This document shows positions 41,762 through 49,669 of a stretch of 64,000 bases of DNA, in pieces. The stretch comes from an uncultured Halomonas sp. (GTDB lineage: Bacteria > Pseudomonadota > Gammaproteobacteria > Pseudomonadales > Halomonadaceae), in the NCBI RefSeq assembly GCF_947501415.1, contig NZ_CANMVL010000011.1, forward strand, positions 124,001 to 188,000, read 5' to 3'. Every line of letters begins with the position of its first letter. Within the stretch, counting starts at the first letter, position 1. Below the pieces are notes generated by a model. That model was not told where the DNA came from, did not search any database, and saw nothing but the letters and a program-made list of their open reading frames with translations. Both the position numbers and the translations under genes were made by a program.

Positions 41762-43144
41762 TTAGCCCGATGGCGCCTGGAGGTAGTAGGACTTGGGGCG
41801 GGTCAGATTGTGGTAGCCGATCACCGAGAGTGAGCCGCCGCGGCCGGTATCCTTGCAGCCGGTCCAGCACAGCGCAGGGTCGAGGTAGTCGGCGCGGTTC
41901 AAGAACACGGTGCCGGTCTGGAGCTGGTCGCCGATATGCTGGGCGCGTGCGACGTCGGGGGTCCAAAGGCTCGCGGTCAGCCCGAAGGGGCTGTCATTCA
42001 TGAGCCGAATCGCCTCAGCGTCGTTGGCGACGGGCATGATGCCCACCACCGGACCGAAGCTCTCGTCGCGCATCACCCGCATGTCGTGGGTTACGTCGGT
42101 CAGGATCTGCGGCGTGAGGTAGGCACCGCCATCGTCCTGGGGTTTTGTGGCGATATGCGCCGTGGCGCCGGCAGCGACCGCCTCATCGATCTGGGCACGT
42201 ACCTCGGCGGCGAAGCGCACATGGGCCATGGGTCCGATATCGGTGGTCTCTTCCAGCGGGTTGCCCAGCCGGTAGCCCTCGACGAGTGCCACGGCCTTCT
42301 CGACAAAGGCGTCGAAGAGGCTTTCGTGTACGTAGATGCGCTCGATGCCACAGCAGCACTGGCCGGAGTTGAACATCGCGGCGTCGATCAGGGTGGCGAC
42401 GGCGGCGTCGAGGTCGGCGTCCTCCATCACATAGCCTGGGTCCTTGCCGCCCAGTTCCAGAGCCATGCCGGTAAAGGTGCCTGCCGCCGCTTGCTCCAGG
42501 GTGCGGCCGGCGTTCACCGAGCCGGTGAAGTTGATGAAGTCGAAGGTCCCTTCGGCGATCAGCGTCGCGGTGGTAGCGTGATCGAGGAAGACGCTCTGGA
42601 ACACCGCCTCGGGCACCCCTGCTGCGTGGAACGCCTGAGCCATGCGCTCGCCTACCAGCAGGGTCTGGGTGGCGTGCTTGAGGAGCACGCTGTTACCGGC
42701 GATCAGTGCCGGGGCGACGCTGTTGATGGCGGTCATGTAGGGGTAGTTCCAGGGCGCGACCACCAGCACCACGCCGTGAGGGACACGCTTGATATAGCGC
42801 TTGAGGCCGGGGTCGTCGCCGACCATGATATCGGCCAGGGCCTGCTGGGCGATTGAGGCCATGTGTCGCCCGCGCTCCTCGAAGCCACCGAACTCGCCCC
42901 CATAGCGTACCGGCCGCCCCATCATTTGGGCCAACTCGGGAACGATGACCTCGTTCATCTCACCCACCGCGGCGATGCCGGCCAGGACGCGGTCGATACG
43001 CTCCTGTAGCGGGCGGGCGGCCCATTCGAGCTGGGCCTGACGCGCCTGTCGTGCCGCCTGACGCGCGGCGTCGGGTGACAGCGTCAGGCGTTCGGCAAAG
43101 AGCGTGCCGTCGATCGGTGAGATGCATTGCAGTGTCTGGCCCAT
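41762..43144 (-). CDS. Aldehyde dehydrogenase
   Basis: NAD(P)-dependent aldehyde dehydrogenase, 460 aa from the ATG at 43144 with GAGAGG upstream. Active-site glutamate in ALELGGKDPGYVMED near residue 235 and nucleophilic cysteine in AMFNSGQCCCGIERIYV near 270; VVAPWNYPYMTAINSVAPALIAGNSVLLKHA near 140 binds cofactor. Between the GS-like ligase and the iron alcohol dehydrogenase it should turn the aldehyde into the acid, the PuuC-like step of a gamma-glutamyl pathway. Confidence 0.94.
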   Translation of the reverse strand: MGQTLQCISPIDGTLFAERLTLSPDAARQAARQARQAQLEWAARPLQERIDRVLAGIAAVGEMNEVIVPELAQMMGRPVRYGGEFGGFEERGRHMASIAQQALADIMVGDDPGLKRYIKRVPHGVVLVVAPWNYPYMTAINSVAPALIAGNSVLLKHATQTLLVGERMAQAFHAAGVPEAVFQSVFLDHATTATLIAEGTFDFINFTGSVNAGRTLEQAAAGTFTGMALELGGKDPGYVMEDADLDAAVATLIDAAMFNSGQCCCGIERIYVHESLFDAFVEKAVALVEGYRLGNPLEETTDIGPMAHVRFAAEVRAQIDEAVAAGATAHIATKPQDDGGAYLTPQILTDVTHDMRVMRDESFGPVVGIMPVANDAEAIRLMNDSPFGLTASLWTPDVARAQHIGDQLQTGTVFLNRADYLDPALCWTGCKDTGRGGSLSVIGYHNLTRPKSYYLQAPSG

Positions 43145-43184
43145 TATCCTCTCCGATAAGCTGACATCGTTGTAACAGTGACTC

Positions 43185-44561
43185 TCAGGCACGCTCGAAG
43201 CCGCGTGCCACCTCGAACTGGGTCACCACCTGGTCGAACGCTTCCAGCTCGACCTCGGCGGCGCGCACATAGTGATCGACCACATCGTCGCCCAATGACT
43301 CGCGCAGCATCGTGGAGCCTGCGAGGGCATCCCTGGCATCGCGCAGATTCTGCGGAATCAAGCCACTGTCGCCGCTGTAGGTGTCGCCCTTGGCTGGTGG
43401 CGATAGCACCAGCTCCTCGGTGATCCCGCGAATGCCGGCGGCCAGCTGGGCTGCCATGGCCAGGTAGGGGTTCAGGTCGGAGCCGCCGATGCGGTTTTCC
43501 ACCCGTACCGCTTCGGTACCCGCTGCACAGAGGCGGAAGCCGGCGGTGCGGTTATCCACCGACCACACCGTGCGCGTCGGGGCGAAGGAGCCCTTCTGGA
43601 AGCGCTTGTAGCTGTTGACGTAGGGTGCCAGGAAGTAGGTGGTATCGGCGGCGTAGTGCAGCAGCCCGGCCAGGTAGTGCTTCATCAGTGGCGACATGCC
43701 CAGGTCGTCATCCTCATCGAAGAAGGCAGACGATCCATCTCGAAACAATGACTGATGAATATGGGTGGAGCTGCCCGAATGAGCGTGGTGCCACTTGGGC
43801 AGAAAGGTCACCGCGCGACCTTGCTGCCAGGCGATCTCCTTGATCGCGTGCTTGGCGATGGTGTGATAGTCGGCGGTATCGAGTGCCGAAGCGTAGCGAA
43901 TATTCAGCTCTTCCTGACCCCTGCCGGCTTCCCCCTTGGTCCCTTCGATGGGTATCCCGGCGGCGTGGAGATGATTGCGCACCGGACGCATCACATGCTC
44001 CTCCTTGGTGGTCTGGAAAATATGGTAGTCCTCGTTGTAGCCACTGATCGGCTGCAGGTCGCGGAAGTCTCCCTGACGGATCTCATCGAAGCTCTTCTCG
44101 AACAGGAAGAATTCCAGCTCGGTGGCCATCATCGCGCTCAGTCCCAGCTCCTCCAGGCGCGTCAGCTGGCGCTTCAGCATCGCTCGTGGTGAATGGGGCA
44201 CGGGCTCGTGGGTGTGGTGATCCAGCACGTCACACAGCACCAGCACCGTGCCCTCGAGCCAGGGCAGGGGGCGTAGCGTGGTCAGATCGGGGCGCATGAT
44301 GTAGTCGCCGTATCCGGCCTGCCAGGAGGTGCTGGCATAGCCATCCGGTGTCTCCATCTCCAGATCGGTGGCCAGCAGATAGTTGCAGCAGTGAGTCTCC
44401 CTCCAGCCTCCGTCGATGAAGTGGTGCGCATGCAGCCGTTTACCCATCAGACGGCCCTGCATATCAACGAAACACGCCAGCACCGTGTCCACCTCACCGT
44501 TCCTGACCCGATCCGATAGGTCTTCCAGGGCATCCAGCGTCACTGCACTGTTCATTTCCAT
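43185..44561 (-). CDS. Glutamine-synthetase-like gamma-glutamyl-amine ligase
   Basis: Type I-fold ligase related to PuuA and GlnA paralogues, 458 aa. The beta-grasp part has VLACFVDMQGRLMGKRLHAHHF; TELEFFLFEKSFDE carries catalytic glutamates, HIHQSLF follows the ATP-site His, and the signature RVENRIGGSDLNPYLAMAAQ is near residue 365. The adenylylation tyrosine motif of housekeeping GlnA is not seen. Members ligate glutamate to amines such as putrescine, ethanolamine or isopropylamine. Neighbouring alcohol and aldehyde dehydrogenases favour an amino alcohol. Confidence 0.88.
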   Translation of the reverse strand: MEMNSAVTLDALEDLSDRVRNGEVDTVLACFVDMQGRLMGKRLHAHHFIDGGWRETHCCNYLLATDLEMETPDGYASTSWQAGYGDYIMRPDLTTLRPLPWLEGTVLVLCDVLDHHTHEPVPHSPRAMLKRQLTRLEELGLSAMMATELEFFLFEKSFDEIRQGDFRDLQPISGYNEDYHIFQTTKEEHVMRPVRNHLHAAGIPIEGTKGEAGRGQEELNIRYASALDTADYHTIAKHAIKEIAWQQGRAVTFLPKWHHAHSGSSTHIHQSLFRDGSSAFFDEDDDLGMSPLMKHYLAGLLHYAADTTYFLAPYVNSYKRFQKGSFAPTRTVWSVDNRTAGFRLCAAGTEAVRVENRIGGSDLNPYLAMAAQLAAGIRGITEELVLSPPAKGDTYSGDSGLIPQNLRDARDALAGSTMLRESLGDDVVDHYVRAAEVELEAFDQVVTQFEVARGFERA

Positions 44562-44647
44562 AGCTCCTTATGGGGTCGCCGTGCCGCGCCCCGACGGTGT
44601 CGAGACGCGGTATGGCTAGTGGCCCGGCGTAACCGGGAACCTGCGTC

Positions 44648-45700
44648 TCAGGCGTCGGTATAGCGGTAGGGCCGGCCGGCCTTGCGCATGTCGGCGTTGT
44701 ACTGCTTGAAGATCTCGACCACCTTGGCCTTGGTCTCCGACTCGGCGGCAACCTCGTCCCAGAACTCCTGGGCGGCATTCTCCACTTGATCCCACTCGGC
44801 ATCGGGGATGGAGGTGAGTTCGAGCTTGTCGCCATGCACCCGCAGCTTGGCCTCGCCGCCCCAGTACCAGTGCTGGCGATAATAGTGAGACTGCTCGCAG
44901 CACACCTCGAACAGCAGCCGAAGGTCCTCGGGCAGCGCATTCCAGCGCTCCATGTTGACGAAGAAGTGCCCGATCCAGGCCCCCGAGATGTTGTTGGTCA
45001 GGAAGTAGTTGGTGACATCGGCCCAGCCCACCGTGTAGTCCTCGGTGATACCGGACCAGGCGATACCGTCCAGCTCGCCGGTCTGCACGGCCACCTCGAT
45101 GTCCTCCCAGGGCAGTGTCACCGGTACCACGCCAAACTGTGACAGGAAGCGCCCGGCGGTGGGGAAGGTGAAGATACGCTTGCCCTCGAGATCCTTCAGG
45201 CTGCGAATCGGCTCCTTGGTGACGAAATGGCAGGGGTCCCAGGCGCCGGCGCTGACGTGCTTGACGCCAACCTTGGCGTACTCCTCCTCCCAGATCTCCT
45301 TGAGTCCGTACTGGTTGAACAGCACCGGTACATCCAGGCTATAGCGCGATCCGAAGGGGAAGTAGCCGCCGAACACGGTTACCTCCGTGGGCGAGGCCAT
45401 GGAGTCGTCGTCCGACTGCACCGCGTCGATGGTGCCGCGCTGCAGGGCACGGAACAGCTCGCCGGTGGGCACCAGCTGATCGGCGTAGAACAGCTCGATC
45501 TGCATGCGGTCTCCGGCGATGCGGTTGAACAGGTCGATGGCCGGCTTGGCGACGTGCTCGGCCAGTGCGGCGCCGGCGTAGGTCTGCATGCGCCACTTGA
45601 TGGTGGGTTCGTCCTGGGACTGCGCCATGACGCGGCTGGCCAGCGGCGCCATGGCGGCTCCGGCAGCGGCAGTGATCAGAAACTTGCGTCTTGTTGTCAT
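44648..45700 (-). CDS. TRAP transporter substrate-binding protein DctP (Tat-exported)
   Basis: 350 aa, twin-arginine signal MTTRRKFLITAAAGAAMAPLASRVMAQ, then the DctP fold (IKWRMQTYAGAALAEHVAKP, QLVPTGELFRALQRGTIDAVQ, GAWDPCHFVTKEPIRSLKDLEGKRIF, GELDGIAWSGITEDYTVGW). It belongs to the same broad group as the orphan TakP-like protein at the left of the window, but here the permease genes are present. It lies about 140 bp after dctM, so it may have extra transcription from that spacer. Confidence 0.94.
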   Translation of the reverse strand: MTTRRKFLITAAAGAAMAPLASRVMAQSQDEPTIKWRMQTYAGAALAEHVAKPAIDLFNRIAGDRMQIELFYADQLVPTGELFRALQRGTIDAVQSDDDSMASPTEVTVFGGYFPFGSRYSLDVPVLFNQYGLKEIWEEEYAKVGVKHVSAGAWDPCHFVTKEPIRSLKDLEGKRIFTFPTAGRFLSQFGVVPVTLPWEDIEVAVQTGELDGIAWSGITEDYTVGWADVTNYFLTNNISGAWIGHFFVNMERWNALPEDLRLLFEVCCEQSHYYRQHWYWGGEAKLRVHGDKLELTSIPDAEWDQVENAAQEFWDEVAAESETKAKVVEIFKQYNADMRKAGRPYRYTDA

Positions 45701-45841
45701 TGTGTCGCTCTCCTGCTATCTCATAATACTGTTGATAATGCTCGTTTTTTCCTGGTTTTACGCTCTTGGCGCTCCTCCCTGAGAGCCCCTTTCATGGCGA
45801 TGAAATCCGAAGCCAACGCCAAGTCGATGTCGTCGATATGT

Positions 45842-47164
45842 CTAGTGACCATAGACATAGCCGGGCAGCCACAGAGCGATCTGTGGGAACAGCATCACCA
45901 GGCTCAGGGCTACGGTCATCACGAACACGAAGGGGATAATCGAACGATAGATGTCGCGCAGGCCGATTTCGGGAGGGGCCATGGCGCGCATCAGGAACAG
46001 GTTGTAGCCGAATGGCGGGGTCATGTAGGCGATCTGGGTGGTGATGGTGTAGAGCACGCCGTACCAGATCAGATCGAAGCCCAGCGCATCGACCAGCGGC
46101 ACATAAAGCGGCGCCACGATCACCAGCATGGCGGTGTCGTCGAGGAAGGTTCCCATCACGATAAAGCTGAGCTGCATCAGGATCAGGATTAGCCATGGCG
46201 ATAATCCCAGTTTCTCCCTGAAGAGGCTCTCGATCGCCTTGACCGCGCCCAGCCCGTCGAAGATGGCGCCGAAGGCCAGGGCGGCGAGGATGATCCACAT
46301 GAACATGCAGGAGATCGCCAGGGTCTGGCGCACCGATACCTCGAATACCCGGCGCGTCATGCGTCCCTTGAGTATGGCCGCCAGCAGGGCCGCCGTGGCC
46401 CCCACCGCCGAGCTTTCGACCAGCGAGGTCCAGCCCTTGACGAAGGGCACCATCATCACCGCGAAGATCACCAGCGGCAGCACGCCCGCGCGCAGCAGGC
46501 GCAGCTTTTCCGCCATGGGCACATCGCGCTCCTCGGCGGGCAACACCGGTCCCAACTCGGGCTGCAGGCGACAGCGAAAATAGATGTAGAAGATAAACAG
46601 CGTCGCCATCATCAGACCCGGCAGCACCCCGGCCAGCCATAGCTGGCCCACCGGCTGACGGGCGATCATCGCGTAGAGCACCAGCACCACGGACGGGGGC
46701 ACGAGAATCCCCAGGCTCGAGCCTGCCTGTATGACACCCGTGACCATGATCTTGTCGTAGCCACGCCGCAGCAGTTCGGGCAGGGCGATGGTGGCGCCGA
46801 TGGCCATGCCCGCCACCGAGAGCCCGTTCATGGCCGAGATCAGCACCATCAGGCCGATGGTCCCGATGGCCAGGCCTCCCCTAACCGGGCCCATCCAGAC
46901 ATGAAACATCCGATACAGATCGTCGGCGATGCGGCTTTCCGACAGCACATAGCCCATGAAGACGAACATCGGCAGGGTCAGTAGCGGGTACCACTTCATC
47001 AGCTTCATGGCCGAGGAGAAGGGAATATCCACCCCTCCCGTGCCCCAGAGGAGCACGCCGGCCAGGGCGCCGACGAAGCCGATGGCCCCGAATACCCGCT
47101 GTCCGGTCATCAGCATCAGCATCATCGAGCTGAACATGACAATGGCGATCATCTCGTACGACAT
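45842..47164 (-). CDS. dctM: TRAP transporter large permease DctM
   Basis: Large membrane subunit of a TRAP transporter, 440 aa, about 12 hydrophobic segments. Conserved: PMFVFMGYVLSES near residue 70, GAIGFVGALAGVLLWG, VIQAGSSLGILVPPSVVLVLYAMI near 140, and the C-terminal MGTFLDDTAMLVIVAPLYVPL and AYMTPPFGYNLFLM. The ATG at 47164 overlaps the dctQ stop by one base. A Na+ gradient is the usual energy source, fitting a marine or halophilic host. Confidence 0.95.
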   Translation of the reverse strand: MSYEMIAIVMFSSMMLMLMTGQRVFGAIGFVGALAGVLLWGTGGVDIPFSSAMKLMKWYPLLTLPMFVFMGYVLSESRIADDLYRMFHVWMGPVRGGLAIGTIGLMVLISAMNGLSVAGMAIGATIALPELLRRGYDKIMVTGVIQAGSSLGILVPPSVVLVLYAMIARQPVGQLWLAGVLPGLMMATLFIFYIYFRCRLQPELGPVLPAEERDVPMAEKLRLLRAGVLPLVIFAVMMVPFVKGWTSLVESSAVGATAALLAAILKGRMTRRVFEVSVRQTLAISCMFMWIILAALAFGAIFDGLGAVKAIESLFREKLGLSPWLILILMQLSFIVMGTFLDDTAMLVIVAPLYVPLVDALGFDLIWYGVLYTITTQIAYMTPPFGYNLFLMRAMAPPEIGLRDIYRSIIPFVFVMTVALSLVMLFPQIALWLPGYVYGH

Positions 47165-47760
47165 CAGATGTCCACTCCGCGAAGCCGGCCGATATCCCGG
47201 AAAAATTCGGCAAGGGATTGAAGAATCATCAGAAAAATACCGATGCACAGCAGGGTCTTGATCGGCCAGAGCCACGGCCGCCAGGCGGTGGGGCTGCGCT
47301 CCAGGAAGCCGATCATGTCCCCCGCTGCCGAGGAACCCTGGGTCAGGAAGGTCCATCCCAGGTTGAACAGGAAGGCAAAGGGTTCGCTGCCGAAGTAGCC
47401 CAGCGAGTAGGCGGTCGAGACCAGCCCGCCATACAGCAGCACCCCCAGATAGAAGAGCAGAAAGAACACCGTGAAGGCATCGACCCAGGCCTTGGTCTTC
47501 AGGCTCCAGTCACCGTAGAACAGATCCATGCGAACGTTCGAACCGAGCTGGATCGAGTAGGGGCCTCCCAGCACGAAGTAGGCCACCATGACGAACTGGG
47601 CGGTCTCGAGCGTCCACATCGAGGGAGTCAGGAACACCTTGGAGGTCGACGACCACAGCAGCACGCCGATCAGCACAAAGATCAGGTACATGGCGGCCCG
47701 TCCGATGACGCGGTTGAGAGCGTCGATGGCACGGATATAGCCACGGATCAGGCTAGGCAT
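47164..47760 (-). CDS. dctQ: TRAP transporter small permease DctQ
   Basis: Small membrane subunit, 198 aa, four membrane helices; the first part reads MPSLIRGYIRAIDALNRVIGRAAMYLIFVLIGVLLW, and GGPYSIQLGSNVRMDLFYGDWSLKTKAWVDAF is the conserved DctQ region near residue 80. Its start overlaps the end of the upstream amidohydrolase by eight bases, so the two are translationally coupled. Confidence 0.93.
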   Translation of the reverse strand: MPSLIRGYIRAIDALNRVIGRAAMYLIFVLIGVLLWSSTSKVFLTPSMWTLETAQFVMVAYFVLGGPYSIQLGSNVRMDLFYGDWSLKTKAWVDAFTVFFLLFYLGVLLYGGLVSTAYSLGYFGSEPFAFLFNLGWTFLTQGSSAAGDMIGFLERSPTAWRPWLWPIKTLLCIGIFLMILQSLAEFFRDIGRLRGVDI

Positions 47761-48559
47761 GGGGGGATCCTTTCGGGCCGGGGCGGGTCAACCCCAGTGC
47801 CACCAGAGCCGGTTCAAGCAGTTGCAGCAGCTCGTCGGCCAGGGTGTGGATGTCCTCGGGGGTGGCCAGCAGGTCGTTGCGGATCTCGAGCATCACGTTG
47901 GGTAGCCCATGGCCGATGCCATGCAATTTCAACGAGTGGGTCACGCCGTCTTCGGGCCCGTAGGGCGAGTTGCGCTCTATCTTGCGGTGCGCCAGACGTG
48001 GTGCCTGGGCCAGCATGGCATCGGCCAGGCGGCTGTCAGCGTCGTGGAGCACGCCGATCTCCACCGCCCTTCGGCGGCCGTGGTAGTCAGGGGTGAAGCT
48101 GTGGACGGTGACCAGCGCGGTGGGATGGTGTTGCTCGGTGCGAGTCTCGATGACCCGGCTCACGCTGGCGCAGAAGGGAAGGTAGACGGACTCGATACGA
48201 GCTTGGCGCTGGGCAGATGTCAGCCGACGGTTGCCCGGCACCTCGATGATCTCGGAGCGCTCGGGCATGGCGCTGGCCGCCTCGGGCGGGCGATTGCAGT
48301 CATACACCAGTCGCGACACACGGCTGGCCACCAAGGGCGCATCCAGTGCCTGTGAAAGCCGCAGGGCCAGCTCGCGAGCTCCTGGGTCCCAGGCCGCATG
48401 ACTGTAGCGGTGACGGGGGGCGAGACCCAGTTCGTGATAGGGCGAGGGGATATGATGCGATGCGTGTTCGCACAATAATATCACCGGCCCCATGCCGGCA
48501 GGGTTGTGCAGTTCTACGCTCGGGGATGCCACTGTTGTTGACGTTGTTGTTGTAGACAT
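47753..48559 (-). CDS. N-formylglutamate amidohydrolase family protein
   Basis: 268 aa, COG3931 branch of the HutG-like zinc amidohydrolases. VILLCEHASHHIPSPYHELGL near residue 28 with a metal-binding Glu-His, then HAAWDPGARELALRLSQALDAPLVASRVSRLVYDCNRPPE, a HSFTPDYHG motif near 150 and MLEIRNDLL near 225. First gene of the operon, with GGAGG before the ATG. No hut genes are nearby; with a GS-like ligase in the same operon the likely job is to release glutamate from a gamma-glutamyl product. That step is inferred. Confidence 0.87.
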   Translation of the reverse strand: MSTTTTSTTVASPSVELHNPAGMGPVILLCEHASHHIPSPYHELGLAPRHRYSHAAWDPGARELALRLSQALDAPLVASRVSRLVYDCNRPPEAASAMPERSEIIEVPGNRRLTSAQRQARIESVYLPFCASVSRVIETRTEQHHPTALVTVHSFTPDYHGRRRAVEIGVLHDADSRLADAMLAQAPRLAHRKIERNSPYGPEDGVTHSLKLHGIGHGLPNVMLEIRNDLLATPEDIHTLADELLQLLEPALVALGLTRPGPKGSPHA

Positions 48560-48669
48560 CGTGCTTCCTCCACGGTCTTGTAAAGATATAGACGGGAGTT
48601 AATCAGCATGTCAAGATTTCTTCAGAAGCGCCGTTCACCCCGCCATGGCGTGCCACAGACAGGTGATGC

Positions 48670-49536
48670 TTGACGACCCTCAAGGCTACCGTGCGTGAGC
48701 TTATCCGCCAGCACTACTCGGTACTGACCCAGTCCGAGCGCAAGCTGGCCAATACCCTGCTGGAGAACTATCCGGCGGCGGGGCTCGCCTCGATTACCAG
48801 TGTCGCTGGCAACGCAGGGGTCTCCTCGCCGACCGTAGCGCGAATGGTCAAGAAGCTTGGTTTCAAGGGCTATCCTCAGTTTCATCAGGCGCTGCTCGAG
48901 GAGCTGGAGGCCCGTGGGGTGGGCCCGACGCAGCGACGCAACAGCTGGCTCACCGAGGCGCCCGAGACGCACCTGTTGAGCCGCTTCACCCATGCGGTTC
49001 GCCACAACCTCGAGCAGACCTTCGCCCAGATAGAGCTGGAGCGATTCGATCAGGCGGTGCACCGAATGGCCGATGCCGAGCATCAGCTCTATATCGTCGG
49101 TGGACGCATCACCCATGCACTGGCCGACTACGCCTTTACCCATCTGCAGGCGGTTCGCCCTCGAGTCACCCATCTGAGCGACTCATCGGGCACCTGGCCC
49201 CATTACGTGCTCGACATGCAGCCAGGGGATACCCTGCTGATCTTCGATATCCGCCGTTACGAGACCAACCTGCTGCGCCTGGCCGAGCTGGTCGGCCAGC
49301 GTGGCGTGGCCATCGTGCTGTGTACCGACCAGTGGGGGTCACCGATCTCGAGTGTGGCCGATGTGACCTTCAACTGTTGGGTGGAGATTCCTTCCGGGTG
49401 GGACTCCAGCGTCTCCACCCTGATGCTGCTCGAGGCGATGATCGCCGCGGTCCAGGAGCAACGATGGCCGGAGGTCCGTGATCGCTACGAGCGACTGGAC
49501 GAGCTGTTCGACAAGACGCACTTCTTTCGCAAGTGA
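48670..49536 (+). CDS. RpiR-family transcriptional regulator
   Basis: 288 aa, TTG start with AGGTGATG upstream. N-terminal helix-turn-helix (LTQSERKLANTLLENY, VAGNAGVSSPTVARMVKKLGFKGYPQFHQAL) and a C-terminal SIS-like domain (QLYIVGGRITHALADYAF, DTLLIFDIRRYETNLLRLAELVG). It is divergent from the seven-gene operon across 110 bp, the classic position of a local regulator. Unlike sugar-phosphate RpiR proteins its effector is unknown. Its stop is four bases from the first mnmE-end repeat. Confidence 0.9.
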   Translation: MTTLKATVRELIRQHYSVLTQSERKLANTLLENYPAAGLASITSVAGNAGVSSPTVARMVKKLGFKGYPQFHQALLEELEARGVGPTQRRNSWLTEAPETHLLSRFTHAVRHNLEQTFAQIELERFDQAVHRMADAEHQLYIVGGRITHALADYAFTHLQAVRPRVTHLSDSSGTWPHYVLDMQPGDTLLIFDIRRYETNLLRLAELVGQRGVAIVLCTDQWGSPISSVADVTFNCWVEIPSGWDSSVSTLMLLEAMIAAVQEQRWPEVRDRYERLDELFDKTHFFRK

Positions 49537-49539
49537 ACA

Positions 49540-49575
49540 CTACTGGTCGATACAGAAGCTGCCGAAGCTCTCGCA
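49540..49575. repeat. mnmE 3'-end duplicate, copy 3 (attachment-site-like)
   Basis: Reverse-complement reads ...ESFGSFCIDQ-stop, a near copy of the MnmE C-terminus ([10 protein letters not shown]). The 18-bp core at 49540-49557 is TTCTGTATCGACCAGTAG on the reverse strand, against TTCTGTATTGGCAAGTAG at the true gene end. Homology runs about 36 bp. Confidence 0.9.
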
Positions 49576-49582
49576 TGCTGAT

Positions 49583-49621
49583 CTACTTGTCGATACAGAA
49601 GCTACCGAAGATCTCGCCGAG
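49583..49621. repeat. mnmE 3'-end duplicate, copy 2 (attachment-site-like)
   Basis: Reverse-complement reads [16 protein letters not shown], a better copy of the MnmE end than copy 3. The core 49583-49600 is TTCTGTATCGACAAGTAG. It is 43 bp from copy 3 and 87 bp from the functional end; a GGCGCT-GAC-AGCGCC hairpin (49637-49651) lies between it and mnmE and may end the mnmE transcript. Confidence 0.9.
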
Positions 49622-49669
49622 CGGGGTTGTATGAGTGGCGCTGACAGCGCCGTGGCTCGGTGTATTGGT

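Noticed and set aside
40552..49536. Histidine-degradation (hut) cluster because of the N-formylglutamate amidohydrolase
   Set aside because: No hutH, hutU or hutI gene is present, and the protein is in the COG3931 branch with ligase and dehydrogenase partners.
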